A program made the translations under genes and the position numbers. The notes beneath the pieces were generated by a model. That model worked only from the letters and a program-made list of their open reading frames with translations. It did no database searches and was not told the DNA's origin. From Streptomyces roseoviridis (GTDB lineage: Bacteria > Actinomycetota > Actinomycetes > Streptomycetales > Streptomycetaceae), in NCBI RefSeq assembly GCF_039535235.1, contig NZ_BAAAWU010000001.1, positions 1,116,001-1,180,000 of the forward strand: a stretch of 64,000 bases of DNA, in the 5' to 3' direction. How positions within the stretch are numbered: position 1 is the first letter of the stretch; each line of letters opens with the position of its first letter. Below, one piece after another: positions 33,975 to 43,206 of this stretch.

Positions 33975-34691
33975 ATGACGATGGTCGCGATCTTCACCGG
34001 TGCCGGCATCTCCACGGACTCGGGCATCCCCGACTACCGGGGGCCGAACGGGCTGTGGCGGCGTGACCCGGAGGCCGAGCGGCTCGTCACCTACGGGCCG
34101 TACATGGCCGACCCCGAGGTCCGCCGCCGCTCGTGGCGGATGCGGCTCGACAGCGAGGTCCTGAACGCCGGGCCGAACGCGGCGCACCATGCCATCGCCG
34201 CGTTCGAGCAGAGCAGCCACGCGCTGCGGGTGATCACCCAGAACGTGGACGGCCTGCACCAGGCCGCCGGGGTGCCGGAGCGCAAGGTGCTCGAACTGCA
34301 CGGCTCGGCGCGGTCGGTGGTGTGCACGGCCTGCCGTGCCCGGTCGTCGATGGCCGAGGCGCTGGACCGGGTGCGGTCCGGCGAGGCCGACCCGGCCTGC
34401 CTCGGCTGCGGCGGCATCCTGAAGGCGGCGACCGTGATGTTCGGGCAGCGGCTCGACCCGGTGGTGCTCGGGCAGGCCATGTCGATCGCGAAGGCCGCGG
34501 AGGTCTTCATCGCGGTCGGCTCCAGCCTCCAGGTGCAGCCGGCCGCCTCCCTCGCGGGCATGGCCGCCGAGCAGGGCGCCCGGCTCGTCATCGTGAACGC
34601 CGAGCCCACCCCGTACGACCCGCTCGCGGACCAGGTCGTACGCGAGCCGATCGGCACGGCGCTGCCCGCGCTCCTGGAGACCCTGCGGTAG
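33975..34691 (+). CDS. cobB: Sir2 NAD-dependent protein deacylase
   Basis: 238 residues. Sirtuin motifs: FTGAGISTDSGIPDYRGP, TQNVDGLHQ, catalytic His in ELHGS, zinc ligands VCTAC and ACLGC, and VGSSLQVQPAAS. Removes acetyl (or longer acyl) groups from lysines using NAD and releases O-acetyl-ADP-ribose, a substrate of the macro-domain enzyme 5 kb away. ATG 33975 with a TACGCT -10-like element just upstream, so the leader is short. Confidence 0.94.
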   Translation: MTMVAIFTGAGISTDSGIPDYRGPNGLWRRDPEAERLVTYGPYMADPEVRRRSWRMRLDSEVLNAGPNAAHHAIAAFEQSSHALRVITQNVDGLHQAAGVPERKVLELHGSARSVVCTACRARSSMAEALDRVRSGEADPACLGCGGILKAATVMFGQRLDPVVLGQAMSIAKAAEVFIAVGSSLQVQPAASLAGMAAEQGARLVIVNAEPTPYDPLADQVVREPIGTALPALLETLR

Positions 34692-34703
34692 GAGCCGCGT
34701 CCC

Positions 34704-35201
34704 CTAGAACAGGGCGTCGGGGGACGCGCCCGACTCGAAGGCCAGCAGGCGCTTCTTGCGGTCGAGGCCGCCGCCGTAGCCGGTGAGGCTGCCGCTCGTC
34801 CCGATCACCCGGTGGCAGGGAACGACGATGCTGACCGGGTTCTTCCCGTTGGCGAGGCCGACCGCGCGGGAGGCGCCGGGGTTGCCGAGGGCCTCGGCGA
34901 GTTCGCCGTACGTCCGGGTCTCCCCGTACGGGATGAGTCGCAGCTGCTCCCAGACGCGCAGCTGGAACGGGGTGCCGATGAGCTTCAACGGCAGGTCGAA
35001 GGCGGTGAGTTCGCCCGCGAAGTAGGCGTCGAGCTGGCGCACCGCCTCGGTGAAGGGGCGCGGGTCGCGTTCGCCGAAGGTCTCTTCGGGCGGGCGGTGG
35101 CGCTGGTCGGTCATGTGGATGCGGCTGAGGACGCCGTCGACGGCGACGAGGGTCAGCGCGTCGTAGGGGCTGTCCACGACCGTGTGCTGGACGGTGGGCA
35201 C
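34704..35201 (-). CDS. ogt: Methylated-DNA-protein-cysteine methyltransferase
   Basis: 165 residues. The active-site motif is PCHRVIG (acceptor Cys), with [18 protein letters not shown] as the DNA-binding helix-turn-helix/arginine finger. It removes methyl groups from O6-methylguanine in a single-turnover reaction. GTG start at 35201 behind GGAAG, 14 bp after the Ada-AlkA gene, so the two form an alkylation-repair operon. Confidence 0.94.
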   Translation of the reverse strand: MPTVQHTVVDSPYDALTLVAVDGVLSRIHMTDQRHRPPEETFGERDPRPFTEAVRQLDAYFAGELTAFDLPLKLIGTPFQLRVWEQLRLIPYGETRTYGELAEALGNPGASRAVGLANGKNPVSIVVPCHRVIGTSGSLTGYGGGLDRKKRLLAFESGASPDALF

Positions 35202-35215
35202 GGGGTTCGGCTTCC

Positions 35216-36715
35216 TTACGCGGGGAGGTGGTTGATGGGGTGGGCGTCGGTGGCCCAGAGGTACTGGACCGCGTAGGCCCGCCAGGGCCGCCACTGCGCG
35301 GCGCGGGCGGTGAGCGCGGCGGGGGTGGCGGGCAGGCCGAGGCCCTGGGCGGCGCGGCGGACGCCGAGGTCGCCGGGGAGGAAGGCGTCGGGGTCGCCGA
35401 GCGCCCGCATGGCGATGACCTCGGTGGTCCACGGGCCGAACCCGGGCAGGGCGAGGAGGCGTTCGCGGGCCTCGGTCCAGTCGCTCTCCGGGCCGAGGGC
35501 GAGGCTTCCGTCGGCGAGCGCGCCGACCAGGGTGAGCAGGGTCGTGCGGCGGCTGCGGGGCAGGGCGAGGGCCTCGGGGTCGAGGCCGGCGAGGGCGGCC
35601 GGGCTCGGGAAGAGGTGGGTGAGGCCGCCCTCGGGGTCCTCGACGGGGACGCCGTGCGCGGTGACCAGCCGTGCCGCGTGGGTGCGGGCGGCGGCCGTGG
35701 ACACCTGCTGGCCGAGCACGGCCCGTACGGCGAACTCGGCGGCGTCGACGGTGCGCGGCACCCGCCGTCCGGGCGCCGCGTCGACCAGCGGCGCGAGCAG
35801 CGGGTCGGTGCGCAGCTGCTCGTCGACGGCGACGGGGTCGGCGTCCAGGTCGAGGAGCCGGCGGCAGCGGCTGATGGCGTGGGTGAGGTCGCGCGGGTCG
35901 GTGAGGGAGAGCCGGCACAGCACGTGGTCGGGGCGCGGCGCGAGGGCGACGATGCCGTGCCCGTAGGGGAGGCTCAGGGTCCGGCGGTAGGCGCCGTCGC
36001 GCCACTCCTCCACGCCGGGGACGGCGGTGGCGGCGAGGTGTCCGAAGAGGTTGGAGGGGTCGAGGGGGGCGCGGAACGGCAGCCGGAGGGTGATCGCGCC
36101 GGGCGGTGCGGATGCCGGCTCGGTGGCATCGCGGGCTCCGGTGGCGCGGTGCCTCGTGGCGCGGGCGCGCAGTTCGCCGGGGGTGAGGGCGAACACCTCG
36201 CGGACGGTGTCGTTGAAGGTGCGGATGGAGGCGAAGCCGGCCGCGAAGGCGATCTCGGCCATGGGCATCGGGGTGGTCTCGACGAGCAGCCGGGCGGTCT
36301 GGGCGCGCTGGGCGCGGGCGAGGGCGAGCGGCCCGGCGCCGAGTTCGGCCAGGAGCTGACGCTCGACCTGCCGGGCGGAGTAGCCGAGCCGGGCGGCGAG
36401 GCCGGGGACGCCCTCCCGGTCGACGACACCGTCCTGGATCAGTCGCATGGCGCGGGCGACGGTGTCGGCCCGCACGTTCCAGTGCGGCGAACCGGGGCTG
36501 GTGTCGGGCCGGCACCGCTTGCAGGCGCGGAAGCCGGCCCGCTGGCAGGAGGCGGCGGTGGGGTGGAACTCCATGTTCTCGGGCTTGGGCGGTACGACCG
36601 GGCAGCTGGGCCGGCAGTAGATCCGGGTGGTGCGGACGGCCGTGAAGAACACGCCGTCGAAGCGGGCGTCCTTCGACCGGACGGCCCGCACACAGCGCTC
36701 GGTTTCGGTGTGCAT
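35216..36715 (-). CDS. alkA: Ada-AlkA fusion: methyl-sensing regulator and 3-methyladenine glycosylase
   Basis: 499 residues in three parts. Residues 1-75: Ada zinc domain with Cys34, Cys38, Cys65 and Cys68, equivalent to E. coli Ada Cys38 (methyl acceptor), 42, 69 and 72. About 85-190: AraC helix-turn-helix ([27 protein letters not shown]). About 205-499: AlkA glycosylase with [12 protein letters not shown], the helix-hairpin-helix [11 protein letters not shown] and the catalytic Asp in [11 protein letters not shown] methylated phosphotriester would activate its own operon, which includes the methyltransferase gene behind it. ATG at 36715. Confidence 0.95.
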   Translation of the reverse strand: MHTETERCVRAVRSKDARFDGVFFTAVRTTRIYCRPSCPVVPPKPENMEFHPTAASCQRAGFRACKRCRPDTSPGSPHWNVRADTVARAMRLIQDGVVDREGVPGLAARLGYSARQVERQLLAELGAGPLALARAQRAQTARLLVETTPMPMAEIAFAAGFASIRTFNDTVREVFALTPGELRARATRHRATGARDATEPASAPPGAITLRLPFRAPLDPSNLFGHLAATAVPGVEEWRDGAYRRTLSLPYGHGIVALAPRPDHVLCRLSLTDPRDLTHAISRCRRLLDLDADPVAVDEQLRTDPLLAPLVDAAPGRRVPRTVDAAEFAVRAVLGQQVSTAAARTHAARLVTAHGVPVEDPEGGLTHLFPSPAALAGLDPEALALPRSRRTTLLTLVGALADGSLALGPESDWTEARERLLALPGFGPWTTEVIAMRALGDPDAFLPGDLGVRRAAQGLGLPATPAALTARAAQWRPWRAYAVQYLWATDAHPINHLPA

Positions 36716-36915
36716 GCCTCAAGGATGGGGGCTCGGCGGGGCTCGGGCTGGCGAGAAAACGACAGGGACCTCGCCGGTCGGTGGCCTTGCGGGCGGGGCC
36801 GCGGGCCCCGCGCTAGGGGGCCACCCGGGCCCTCGGCGGCCGCGGCACGGGGGCACGGCCGCGGGCCCGCCGTCCTGGCGGGGCCGCCACCGCCCCTGTC
36901 CGCGTCACGCCGCGC

Positions 36916-38121
36916 TCATCCGCCCGCTGCCCTGACCTCTGCCCCGCCGGTCCCCGCCGCGGCTCCCGCCCCGGTCCCGGCGAGGGGCATGTCCGGCAGG
37001 TAGTGGGAGAAGAAGACCTGGGCGACCAGCTCGCGGCGTGACCGGACGCCGGTCTTCGCGAACACCGACTTGAGGTGGTCCTGCACGGTGAACGGCGAGA
37101 GGGCGAGCCGCGCCGCGATCTCGGTCGTGGGCGCGCCGCTGACGACCTGGGCGAGGACCTGGCACTCGCGGGGACTGAGCGCGTACGCCTCCATCAGCGC
37201 GGCGACCCGGTCCGGGGGTGACGCGGGCCCCAGGGACAGGGCGACCTGGGCGCCGTCGCCCGTCTCCAGGCGCCATGCCTCGATGGCGGCCCAGCCGCCG
37301 GAGCGGGTCGGGACGCACACGCGGCTGCCGCCGGTCGGGCTGCTCAGGGCCGCGGCGGCGGCACCGTACGCGGCGGCCGGCAGGCCCGTGCCGCGCGCGG
37401 GGGTCTCGGCCAGTTCGGCGTACCAGGCGGCGGCCGTCGCGGACTCCGTGACGGTCTCGTAGCGCGAGGTGAGCACCACCAGCGCGCGGGCGTCGAGGCC
37501 GGGGGCGGCGGGCCGCTCGGTCAGCGAGTCCCGCAGGGCGCGCCCCAGCGGGCCGGAGAGCCGGGCGGCCGCGGCCGTCTCGGTCGCGGAGAACGGCGGC
37601 CGGTCCTCCGACCGTACGAGCACCAGCGCGCCCCACACGCGGCCGGCGTCGCGCAGCAGCACCCGCATCTCGTCGGCGAGGCCGAGCGGGCGGTAGATGT
37701 CCCGGTAGCGGGCGCTGCGGTCGAGGCGGCCGTCGAGGGCCGTGTTCAGCGTGCCGACGGGGCACGGCTGCCGGGCCAGGGCCGGCATCAGCAGGGCGTC
37801 TCCCTCGCGGTACTCGATGTCGAGGAGCCGTGGCATCCACTCGGCACCGAGACCGTGGCGATAGCAGCCGCCGACGTTGAGGAGGGTGACCGGGTCGAGC
37901 AGCACGCCGGCCCAGAGCTCGTACGGGACGACGTCGGCCAGGGCCGCGGCGGCGGCCTCCAGGACGGCGACGGGACCGCCCTCGGACGCGGGCCCTCCCC
38001 CGAGGGCGCGTCCGAGGGCGCGGTCGACGGCGCCCGTGAGGGTGCCTCCGCCGGTACGCCCGTGGCCGTGTCCCCGGCCACGGGCGCGGTCTCTTCGCCA
38101 GTCCGCGACAAGACGGTCCAT
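36916..38121 (-). CDS. LuxR-type regulator with N-terminal GAF-like sensor
   Basis: 401 residues. The GAF-like domain covers about 25-190 (LLDIEYREGDALLMPALARQ, VLLRDAGRVWGALVLVRSED); the C-terminal LuxR/FixJ helix-turn-helix is LSPRECQVLAQVVSGAPTTE with IAARLALSPFTVQDHLKSVF (about 315-360). The signal is unknown. GGGAGG is well placed before the ATG at 38121. Divergent from the IclR-type gene; a 5-4-5 dyad (CCCAG-ATTC-CTGGG, about 38216-38229) sits between them. Confidence 0.85.
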   Translation of the reverse strand: MDRLVADWRRDRARGRGHGHGRTGGGTLTGAVDRALGRALGGGPASEGGPVAVLEAAAAALADVVPYELWAGVLLDPVTLLNVGGCYRHGLGAEWMPRLLDIEYREGDALLMPALARQPCPVGTLNTALDGRLDRSARYRDIYRPLGLADEMRVLLRDAGRVWGALVLVRSEDRPPFSATETAAAARLSGPLGRALRDSLTERPAAPGLDARALVVLTSRYETVTESATAAAWYAELAETPARGTGLPAAAYGAAAAALSSPTGGSRVCVPTRSGGWAAIEAWRLETGDGAQVALSLGPASPPDRVAALMEAYALSPRECQVLAQVVSGAPTTEIAARLALSPFTVQDHLKSVFAKTGVRSRRELVAQVFFSHYLPDMPLAGTGAGAAAGTGGAEVRAAGG

Positions 38122-38267
38122 GCGACCTCCCGGTGTCCCTCCGCCCCGTCCCGTCCGAGGTGGTGGCCCCAGCGTCCTCCAGCCCGCTGAACGTCTGATA
38201 AACGACTGGCCCTTCCCCAGATTCCTGGGATACCGCGGCGGGCGGCGCCGTCCGCAGACTGCGCTGC

Positions 38268-38978
38268 ATGGCGAAGACGACAACGGAGACGGCGGCGGCG
38301 GGCAGAGGCGTCCTCGAAGGGGCGTTCGCCCTGCTCGACGCGCTGCGGCGGCGGGGCGGGGAGGCAGGACTGACGGAGCTCGCGGCGGCGTGCGGGGTCC
38401 CCAAGGGGACCGCGCACCGCCTGCTGGACCAGCTGGGGCCGGTGGGCGCCGTCGAGCGGCGCGGCCGCAGGTACGTGCTGGGGCCCCAGCTGTTCCGGCT
38501 CGGTGAGTCCTGGCAGCCGTATCCGGGGCTGAGGGACGCGGCCCGGCTTCCGCTGCACCGGCTGAGGGCCGCGACGGGGGCCTGTGTGGTCCTCGCCGTG
38601 CCGCACGGCGGCCGCGTGCTCGCCGTCGCCTGCGTCCCCGGGCGGGCGCCGGGAGCCGTGACGGTCCGTGAGGGGACCTCGTTCGCGCCCGGTACGGCGC
38701 CGGGCCGGGCCCTGGAGAGCCGCGAGCGCGGGCCGTTCGTGGACCGGGGAACGCGGGTGCCCGGCCTCGCGGACGCGGTCCCGGAGGGAGGGGCCGACTG
38801 TGTCGCGCTGCCGGGGCGGGGGCCCGGCGGCCGGGTGGTGGCCGCCCTCGCCGCCGTGGTGCCCACCGGCGCGAACCTCGCCCCGGTCGCGGCCGCGACG
38901 GCCTCGGCCGCCTCGGCCGTCGGAGCGGCGCTCGCGGCGGCCGGTCGTGCCCGGGGGGCGGTCCCGGTGGCGGGATGA
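38268..38978 (+). CDS. IclR-type transcriptional regulator
   Basis: 236 residues. The winged helix-turn-helix is LTELAAACGVPKGTAHRLLD (about 36-55) followed by the YVLGP wing; the C-terminal effector domain (about 80-230) is shortened and Ala/Gly-rich compared with full IclR proteins. Effector unknown. It may regulate itself and the divergent LuxR-type gene. ATG at 38268. Confidence 0.8.
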   Translation: MAKTTTETAAAGRGVLEGAFALLDALRRRGGEAGLTELAAACGVPKGTAHRLLDQLGPVGAVERRGRRYVLGPQLFRLGESWQPYPGLRDAARLPLHRLRAATGACVVLAVPHGGRVLAVACVPGRAPGAVTVREGTSFAPGTAPGRALESRERGPFVDRGTRVPGLADAVPEGGADCVALPGRGPGGRVVAALAAVVPTGANLAPVAAATASAASAVGAALAAAGRARGAVPVAG

Positions 38979-38986
38979 CCCACGGG

Positions 38987-39054
38987 GTGGCCGTCCCGGG
39001 CGGCGTGCGGGCGCGGGGTGGTGGCCGTCCCGGGCGGCGTGCGGGCGCGGGGTG
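38987..39054. repeat. 34-bp tandem duplication
   Basis: A GTGGCCGTCCCGGGCGGCG-containing unit is repeated head to tail at 38987 and 39021, just after the IclR-type stop codon. Both copies agree almost perfectly, so the duplication is recent. No coding role is seen. Confidence 0.75.
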
Positions 39055-39088
39055 GCGCACCCCGGCCCCTACGCCCCTGTCCCCGCGC

Positions 39089-39610
39089 TCACCCCAGCGC
39101 CGCTGCGAAGGTCTCGTACGCGGCCCGGTCGAAGAGCACGAACCGCACCTCCCGCACCGGGGCGGTGGCTGCCTCCCGTACGGTGCGGATCGCGATGCGG
39201 GCCCCGTCGTCCATGGGCCAGCCGTAGACGCCGGTGGAGATCGCGGGGAAGGCGACCGTCTCGGCGCCCAGTTCGGCGGCCAGGCGCAGGGACTCCCGGT
39301 AGCCGGAGGCGAGCAGGTCGGAGCGGTCCTCCTCGCGGCTGTGGACCGGGCCGACGGTGTGGACGACCCAGCGGGCCGCGAGGTCGCCCGCGGTGGTGGC
39401 GACGGCGCGGCCGGTCGGCAGGCCGCGGCCGAGGTGCCCGGCGCGCAACCTGCGGCACTCGGCGAGGATGGCGGGGCCGCCCCGGCGGTGAATGGCGCCG
39501 TCGACCCCGCCGCCCCCGAGGAGCGAGGAGTTGGCGGCGTTGACGATGACGTCGGTGTCCTGCGCGGTGATGTCGCCGTGGACGAGGACGATCTCGGGTC
39601 GGGTGGTCAT
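39089..39610 (-). CDS. Macro-domain O-acetyl-ADP-ribose deacetylase
   Basis: 173 residues. MacroD-type motifs: [29 protein letters not shown] and [12 protein letters not shown]. The enzyme hydrolyses O-acetyl-ADP-ribose (a sirtuin product) and can remove ADP-ribose from acidic side chains. Its ATG overlaps the stop of the upstream flavoprotein gene by ATGA, so the two form an operon. Confidence 0.93.
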   Translation of the reverse strand: MTTRPEIVLVHGDITAQDTDVIVNAANSSLLGGGGVDGAIHRRGGPAILAECRRLRAGHLGRGLPTGRAVATTAGDLAARWVVHTVGPVHSREEDRSDLLASGYRESLRLAAELGAETVAFPAISTGVYGWPMDDGARIAIRTVREAATAPVREVRFVLFDRAAYETFAAALG

Positions 39611-41073
39611 GCCCTCATCCTCGCGGTGCCGCCCGGACCCGGCACCGCTGTTTTCCGGCCGGGGCGGCCCAGCCGCCGCCAGACGGCCTTGGCCGCGTTG
39701 TGTCCGGACATGCCGTGGACGCCGGGTCCCGGCGGGGTGGCGGAGGAGCAGAGGAAGACGGCCGGATGCGGGGTGCTGTACGGGAAGAGGGACAGCCTGG
39801 GGCGCAGGAGCAGCTGGAGGCCGCGGGCGGCGCCGCAGGCGATGTCGCCGCCGACGTAGTTGGCGTTGTGGGCGGCGAGTTCGGGCGGGCCGGCGGTGGC
39901 GCGGGCGAGGACCAGGTCGCGGAAGCCGGGGGCGAAGCGCTCGATCTGACGCTCGATCGCCTCGGTGAGGTCACCGCGCCAGCCGTTGGGGACGTGGCCG
40001 TAGGCCCAGAAGACGTGCTTGCCGTCGGGGGCGCGGCCGGGGTCGACCAGGCTGGGCTGGGCGGTGATGAGGAACGGGGTGTCGGGGGCCGTGCCGGAGG
40101 ACGCCTGGTTCAGGGCGGTGGCGATCTCGCCCCGGGTGGGGCCGATCTGGACGGTGCCGGCCCGGCGGGCCGCCTCGGCGGTCCAGGGCACGGGGCCGGA
40201 CAGCGCGTAGTCGATCTTGAAGGCGCTGGCGCCGTAGCGGTAGCCGTCGTAGAACGACCCGAGGCCGGCGATCCGGGCGAGGGCGGTCGGCGAGGTGTCG
40301 AAGACGTAGGCGCGGGCCGGCGGCAGGTCATCGAGACGTTTGACCTCGAAGTCGGTGTGGACGGTGCCGCCGAGCTCCTTCAGGTACGCGGCGAGGGCGT
40401 CGGAGATCGACTGGGAGCCGCCCCGGGGCAGCGGCCAGCCGGCCGCGTGGGCGGCGAGCGCGAAGACCAGGCCCACGGCTCCGGTGGCCACGCCGCCGAG
40501 CGGGGCGATGACGTGGCCGACGAGCCCGGCGAACAGCGCCTGCGCCTTCTCGTCGCGGAAGCGGCGCATCAGCCAGGTGGACGGCGGCAGTCCGGTGAGG
40601 CCGAAGCGGGCGAGGGTGACCGGGTCGCGGGGCAGCGCGGTGAGCGGCAGCTGCATGAAGTCCCGGAAGAGGCTCTCCCAACGGGGCAGGAACGGCTCGA
40701 CGAGACGCCGGTACGTGCCGGCGTCGCGCGGCCCGAAGGACGCGGCGGTCTCGGCGACGGAGCGGGAGAGGACGGCGGCGGTGCCGTCGTCCCACGGGTG
40801 CGCCATGGGCAGGTCCGGGTGCAGCCACTCCAGGCCGTGGCGGTCCAGCGGCATGGTGCGGAAGACGGGCGAGGCGACACCCAGCGGGTGCACGGCGGAG
40901 CAGGGGTCGTGCCGGAAGCCGGGCAGCGTGAGCTCCTCGGTGCGGGCACCGCCGCCGACGGTCGGCTTCGCCTCGAACACGGCGACGGAGAAGCCGCGTC
41001 GGGCGAGCTCCACGGCTGCGGTCAGTCCGTTGGGGCCCGCCCCCACGACGACGGCATCGAGCATCGACGGCAC
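39607..41073 (-). CDS. Phytoene desaturase-like FAD oxidoreductase
   Basis: 488 residues. N-terminal FAD site [20 protein letters not shown], the [14 protein letters not shown] segment and C-terminal [25 protein letters not shown] are typical of CrtI/NAD(P)-FAD 'phytoene dehydrogenase-like' proteins of unknown substrate found outside carotenoid clusters. No crtB/crtE neighbour is visible, so a carotenoid role is doubtful. GTG at 41073 behind AAGGAG; ATG 41064 is the alternative. Operon with the macro-domain gene. Confidence 0.87.
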   Translation of the reverse strand: MPSMLDAVVVGAGPNGLTAAVELARRGFSVAVFEAKPTVGGGARTEELTLPGFRHDPCSAVHPLGVASPVFRTMPLDRHGLEWLHPDLPMAHPWDDGTAAVLSRSVAETAASFGPRDAGTYRRLVEPFLPRWESLFRDFMQLPLTALPRDPVTLARFGLTGLPPSTWLMRRFRDEKAQALFAGLVGHVIAPLGGVATGAVGLVFALAAHAAGWPLPRGGSQSISDALAAYLKELGGTVHTDFEVKRLDDLPPARAYVFDTSPTALARIAGLGSFYDGYRYGASAFKIDYALSGPVPWTAEAARRAGTVQIGPTRGEIATALNQASSGTAPDTPFLITAQPSLVDPGRAPDGKHVFWAYGHVPNGWRGDLTEAIERQIERFAPGFRDLVLARATAGPPELAAHNANYVGGDIACGAARGLQLLLRPRLSLFPYSTPHPAVFLCSSATPPGPGVHGMSGHNAAKAVWRRLGRPGRKTAVPGPGGTARMRA

Positions 41074-41137
41074 CTTCGGACTCCTTCGTCAGCCGATGGC
41101 CAAGGATCTCAGCATATTTCGCGGCCCCGCAGGGGAC

Positions 41138-41989
41138 TTACCGGCCCCCGAGCAGTGACCGGATCCTGGCGGCGGTCGCCGCGTCGCGGGCCGAGACGAA
41201 CGGCAGGGTGTTGCCTCCGGTGATGCGGAAGGGCTCACCGGTGAGGGTGAGGTCGGCCCCGCCCGCCTCCACGACCAGGAGCAGTCCGGCGGCGTGGTCC
41301 CAGGCGTACTCCCAGCTGAAGGCGACTCCGTCGAGCCGGCCCCTGGCCACGGCCAGGTACTCCAGGCCCGCCGAGCCGCAGGGGCGGGGGCGGACACCGT
41401 CGGCACGCAGGCCGAGCAGGGCGCGCTTCTGGTCCGGGGTGGTGTAGTCGGGGTGGGAGGTGGCGACCTCCAGGACCGCTCCGGGAGCGGGCGCTCCGGA
41501 CCGTATCGCCGCCCCGTTCAGCGTGGCGCCGCGGCCGCGCACGGCGACGGCCAGCTCGTCGAGGGCCGGGGCGTAGGTCCAGGAGGCGAGGACCTCGCCG
41601 CGGCGGGCGAGGGCCACGAGCGTGCAGAAGCCGGGCTCGCCGCGGACGAACTGGCGGGTGCCGTCGACCGGGTCGACGATCCACACCGGCGCGTCGCCCT
41701 TGATCGCCTCGTAGACCGCCGGGTCGGCGTGCACGGCCTCCTCGCCGACGACCACGGAGCCGGGCAGCAGGGCGGTGAGGGAGGTCGTCAGATGGGCCTC
41801 GGCGGCCCGGTCGGCGATGGTGACGAGGTCGTGGGGCCCGTTCTTCTCGACGACCTCGTCGGCGCCGAGCCGGCGGAAGCGCGGCATGATCTCGGCGGCG
41901 GCGGCCTTGCGGACCGCCTCCTCCACCTCGGTCGTGCCGCCGGCGAGGACATGGTCGAGGAAGTCGGTGACGTCGGTGTGTCCGCTCAT
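41138..41989 (-). CDS. Inositol monophosphatase-family phosphatase
   Basis: 283 residues. Mg2+-binding motifs of the IMPase/HisN superfamily: VVGEEAV, WIVDPVDGTRQFVRG and YAWDHAAG. Members dephosphorylate inositol phosphate, histidinol phosphate, fructose bisphosphate or 3'-phosphoadenosine compounds; the sequence does not decide which. ATG at 41989 chosen over an ATG six codons upstream. Single gene divergent from lipoate ligase. Confidence 0.9.
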   Translation of the reverse strand: MSGHTDVTDFLDHVLAGGTTEVEEAVRKAAAAEIMPRFRRLGADEVVEKNGPHDLVTIADRAAEAHLTTSLTALLPGSVVVGEEAVHADPAVYEAIKGDAPVWIVDPVDGTRQFVRGEPGFCTLVALARRGEVLASWTYAPALDELAVAVRGRGATLNGAAIRSGAPAPGAVLEVATSHPDYTTPDQKRALLGLRADGVRPRPCGSAGLEYLAVARGRLDGVAFSWEYAWDHAAGLLLVVEAGGADLTLTGEPFRITGGNTLPFVSARDAATAARIRSLLGGR

Positions 41990-42129
41990 GTGACCAGCCA
42001 AGCACACCGGGCTGACATTCCGGCGGCCTCGCGGCGACCTGTGGACAACCGGCGGACGACCGCGGCCCGCGAGTAGCCTTTGACCGGGTTCACCCCTGTC
42101 AGGCGGGTGACCGGGTCCAGGGAGGGTCC

Positions 42130-43185
42130 GTGCACGGCGAGTACAAGGTCCCGGGCGGCAAGCTGGTCGTCGTCGACCTCGACGTGGAGGACGGCGTGCT
42201 GCGCCGGGTCCGGGTCGCGGGCGACTTCTTCCTGGAGCCGGACGAGGCGATCGAGGCGATCGACCGGGCCCTGGAGGGCGCTCCGGCCGACACGGACGCC
42301 GCGGGCCTGGCGGCCCGCATCGACCGGGCGCTGCCGCCGGGCACGGAGATGTTCGGCCTGTCGACGGAGGGCATCGGCGTCGCGGTCCGCCGGGCCCTCG
42401 CCCACGCCACGGACTGGACCGACTACGACTGGCAGCTGATCCACGAGCCGCCGCAGCCGCCGGCCCTGCACATGGCGCTCGACGAGGTCCTCACGGCACA
42501 GGTGGCGGCCGGCCGCCGGCCGCCGACGCTGCGCGTCTGGGAGTGGGCCTCCCCCGCCGTGGTGATCGGCAGCTTCCAGTCGCTGCGCAACGAGGTGGAC
42601 GCGGAGGCGGCCGGGCGGCACGGCATCGAGGTGGTCCGCCGGATCAGCGGCGGCGGCGCCATGTTCATCGAGCCGGGCAACACCATCACGTACTCGCTGT
42701 CGGTCCCCGACGCCCTGGTGCAGGGGCTCTCCTTCACCGACAGCTACGCGTACCTCGACGACTGGGTGCTCGGCGCGCTCGGCGACATGGGCATCCGGGC
42801 CTGGTACCAGCCGCTGAACGACATCGCCACCGAGGCCGGGAAGATCGCGGGCGCCGCCCAGAAGCGCATGGTCGGCGGCGACGGCGCGGTGCTGCACCAC
42901 GTGACCATGGCGTACGACATCGACGCCGGCAAGATGACGGAGGTGCTGCGGATCGGCCGGGAGAAGCTGTCCGACAAGGGCACCGCGAGCGCCGAGAAGA
43001 GGGTGGATCCGCTGCGGCGCCAGACCGGTCTGCCGCGCGAGGCCGTCATCGACCGCATGATCGCCTCCTTCCGCGGCCGCTACGGCCTGACGGAGGGCCG
43101 GGTCACGGAGGAGGAGCTGGCGCTGGCGAAGGAGCTGGCGGAGACCAAGTTCGCGACCCGTGAGTGGACGGCGCGGGTGCCGTAG
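42130..43185 (+). CDS. lplA: Lipoate-protein ligase with N-terminal accessory domain
   Basis: 351 residues. Residues 1-95 match the lipoate ligase accessory domain (YKVPGGKLVVVDLDVEDG, AGDFFLEPDEAI), which in E. coli LplA sits at the C-terminus and in some archaea is a separate protein, LplB. Residues ~105-351 are the catalytic domain: RRISGGGAMFIEPGN holds the lipoyl-AMP loop and GKIAGAAQKRMVGGDG the active-site lysine. It attaches scavenged lipoate to E2/GcvH proteins. GTG start at 42130 with GGAGGG four bases upstream. Confidence 0.9.
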   Translation: MHGEYKVPGGKLVVVDLDVEDGVLRRVRVAGDFFLEPDEAIEAIDRALEGAPADTDAAGLAARIDRALPPGTEMFGLSTEGIGVAVRRALAHATDWTDYDWQLIHEPPQPPALHMALDEVLTAQVAAGRRPPTLRVWEWASPAVVIGSFQSLRNEVDAEAAGRHGIEVVRRISGGGAMFIEPGNTITYSLSVPDALVQGLSFTDSYAYLDDWVLGALGDMGIRAWYQPLNDIATEAGKIAGAAQKRMVGGDGAVLHHVTMAYDIDAGKMTEVLRIGREKLSDKGTASAEKRVDPLRRQTGLPREAVIDRMIASFRGRYGLTEGRVTEEELALAKELAETKFATREWTARVP

Positions 43186-43206
43186 CGGCCCCCTTAGGCT
43201 CCTGCC

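Noticed and set aside
38966..39085. CRISPR-like repetition after the IclR-type gene
   Set aside because: Only two contiguous 34-bp copies without spacers, and no cas genes in the window.
39607..41073. A carotenoid biosynthesis cluster
   Set aside because: Only one CrtI-like flavoprotein is present; its partner is a macro-domain protein and no phytoene synthase or GGPP synthase is nearby.
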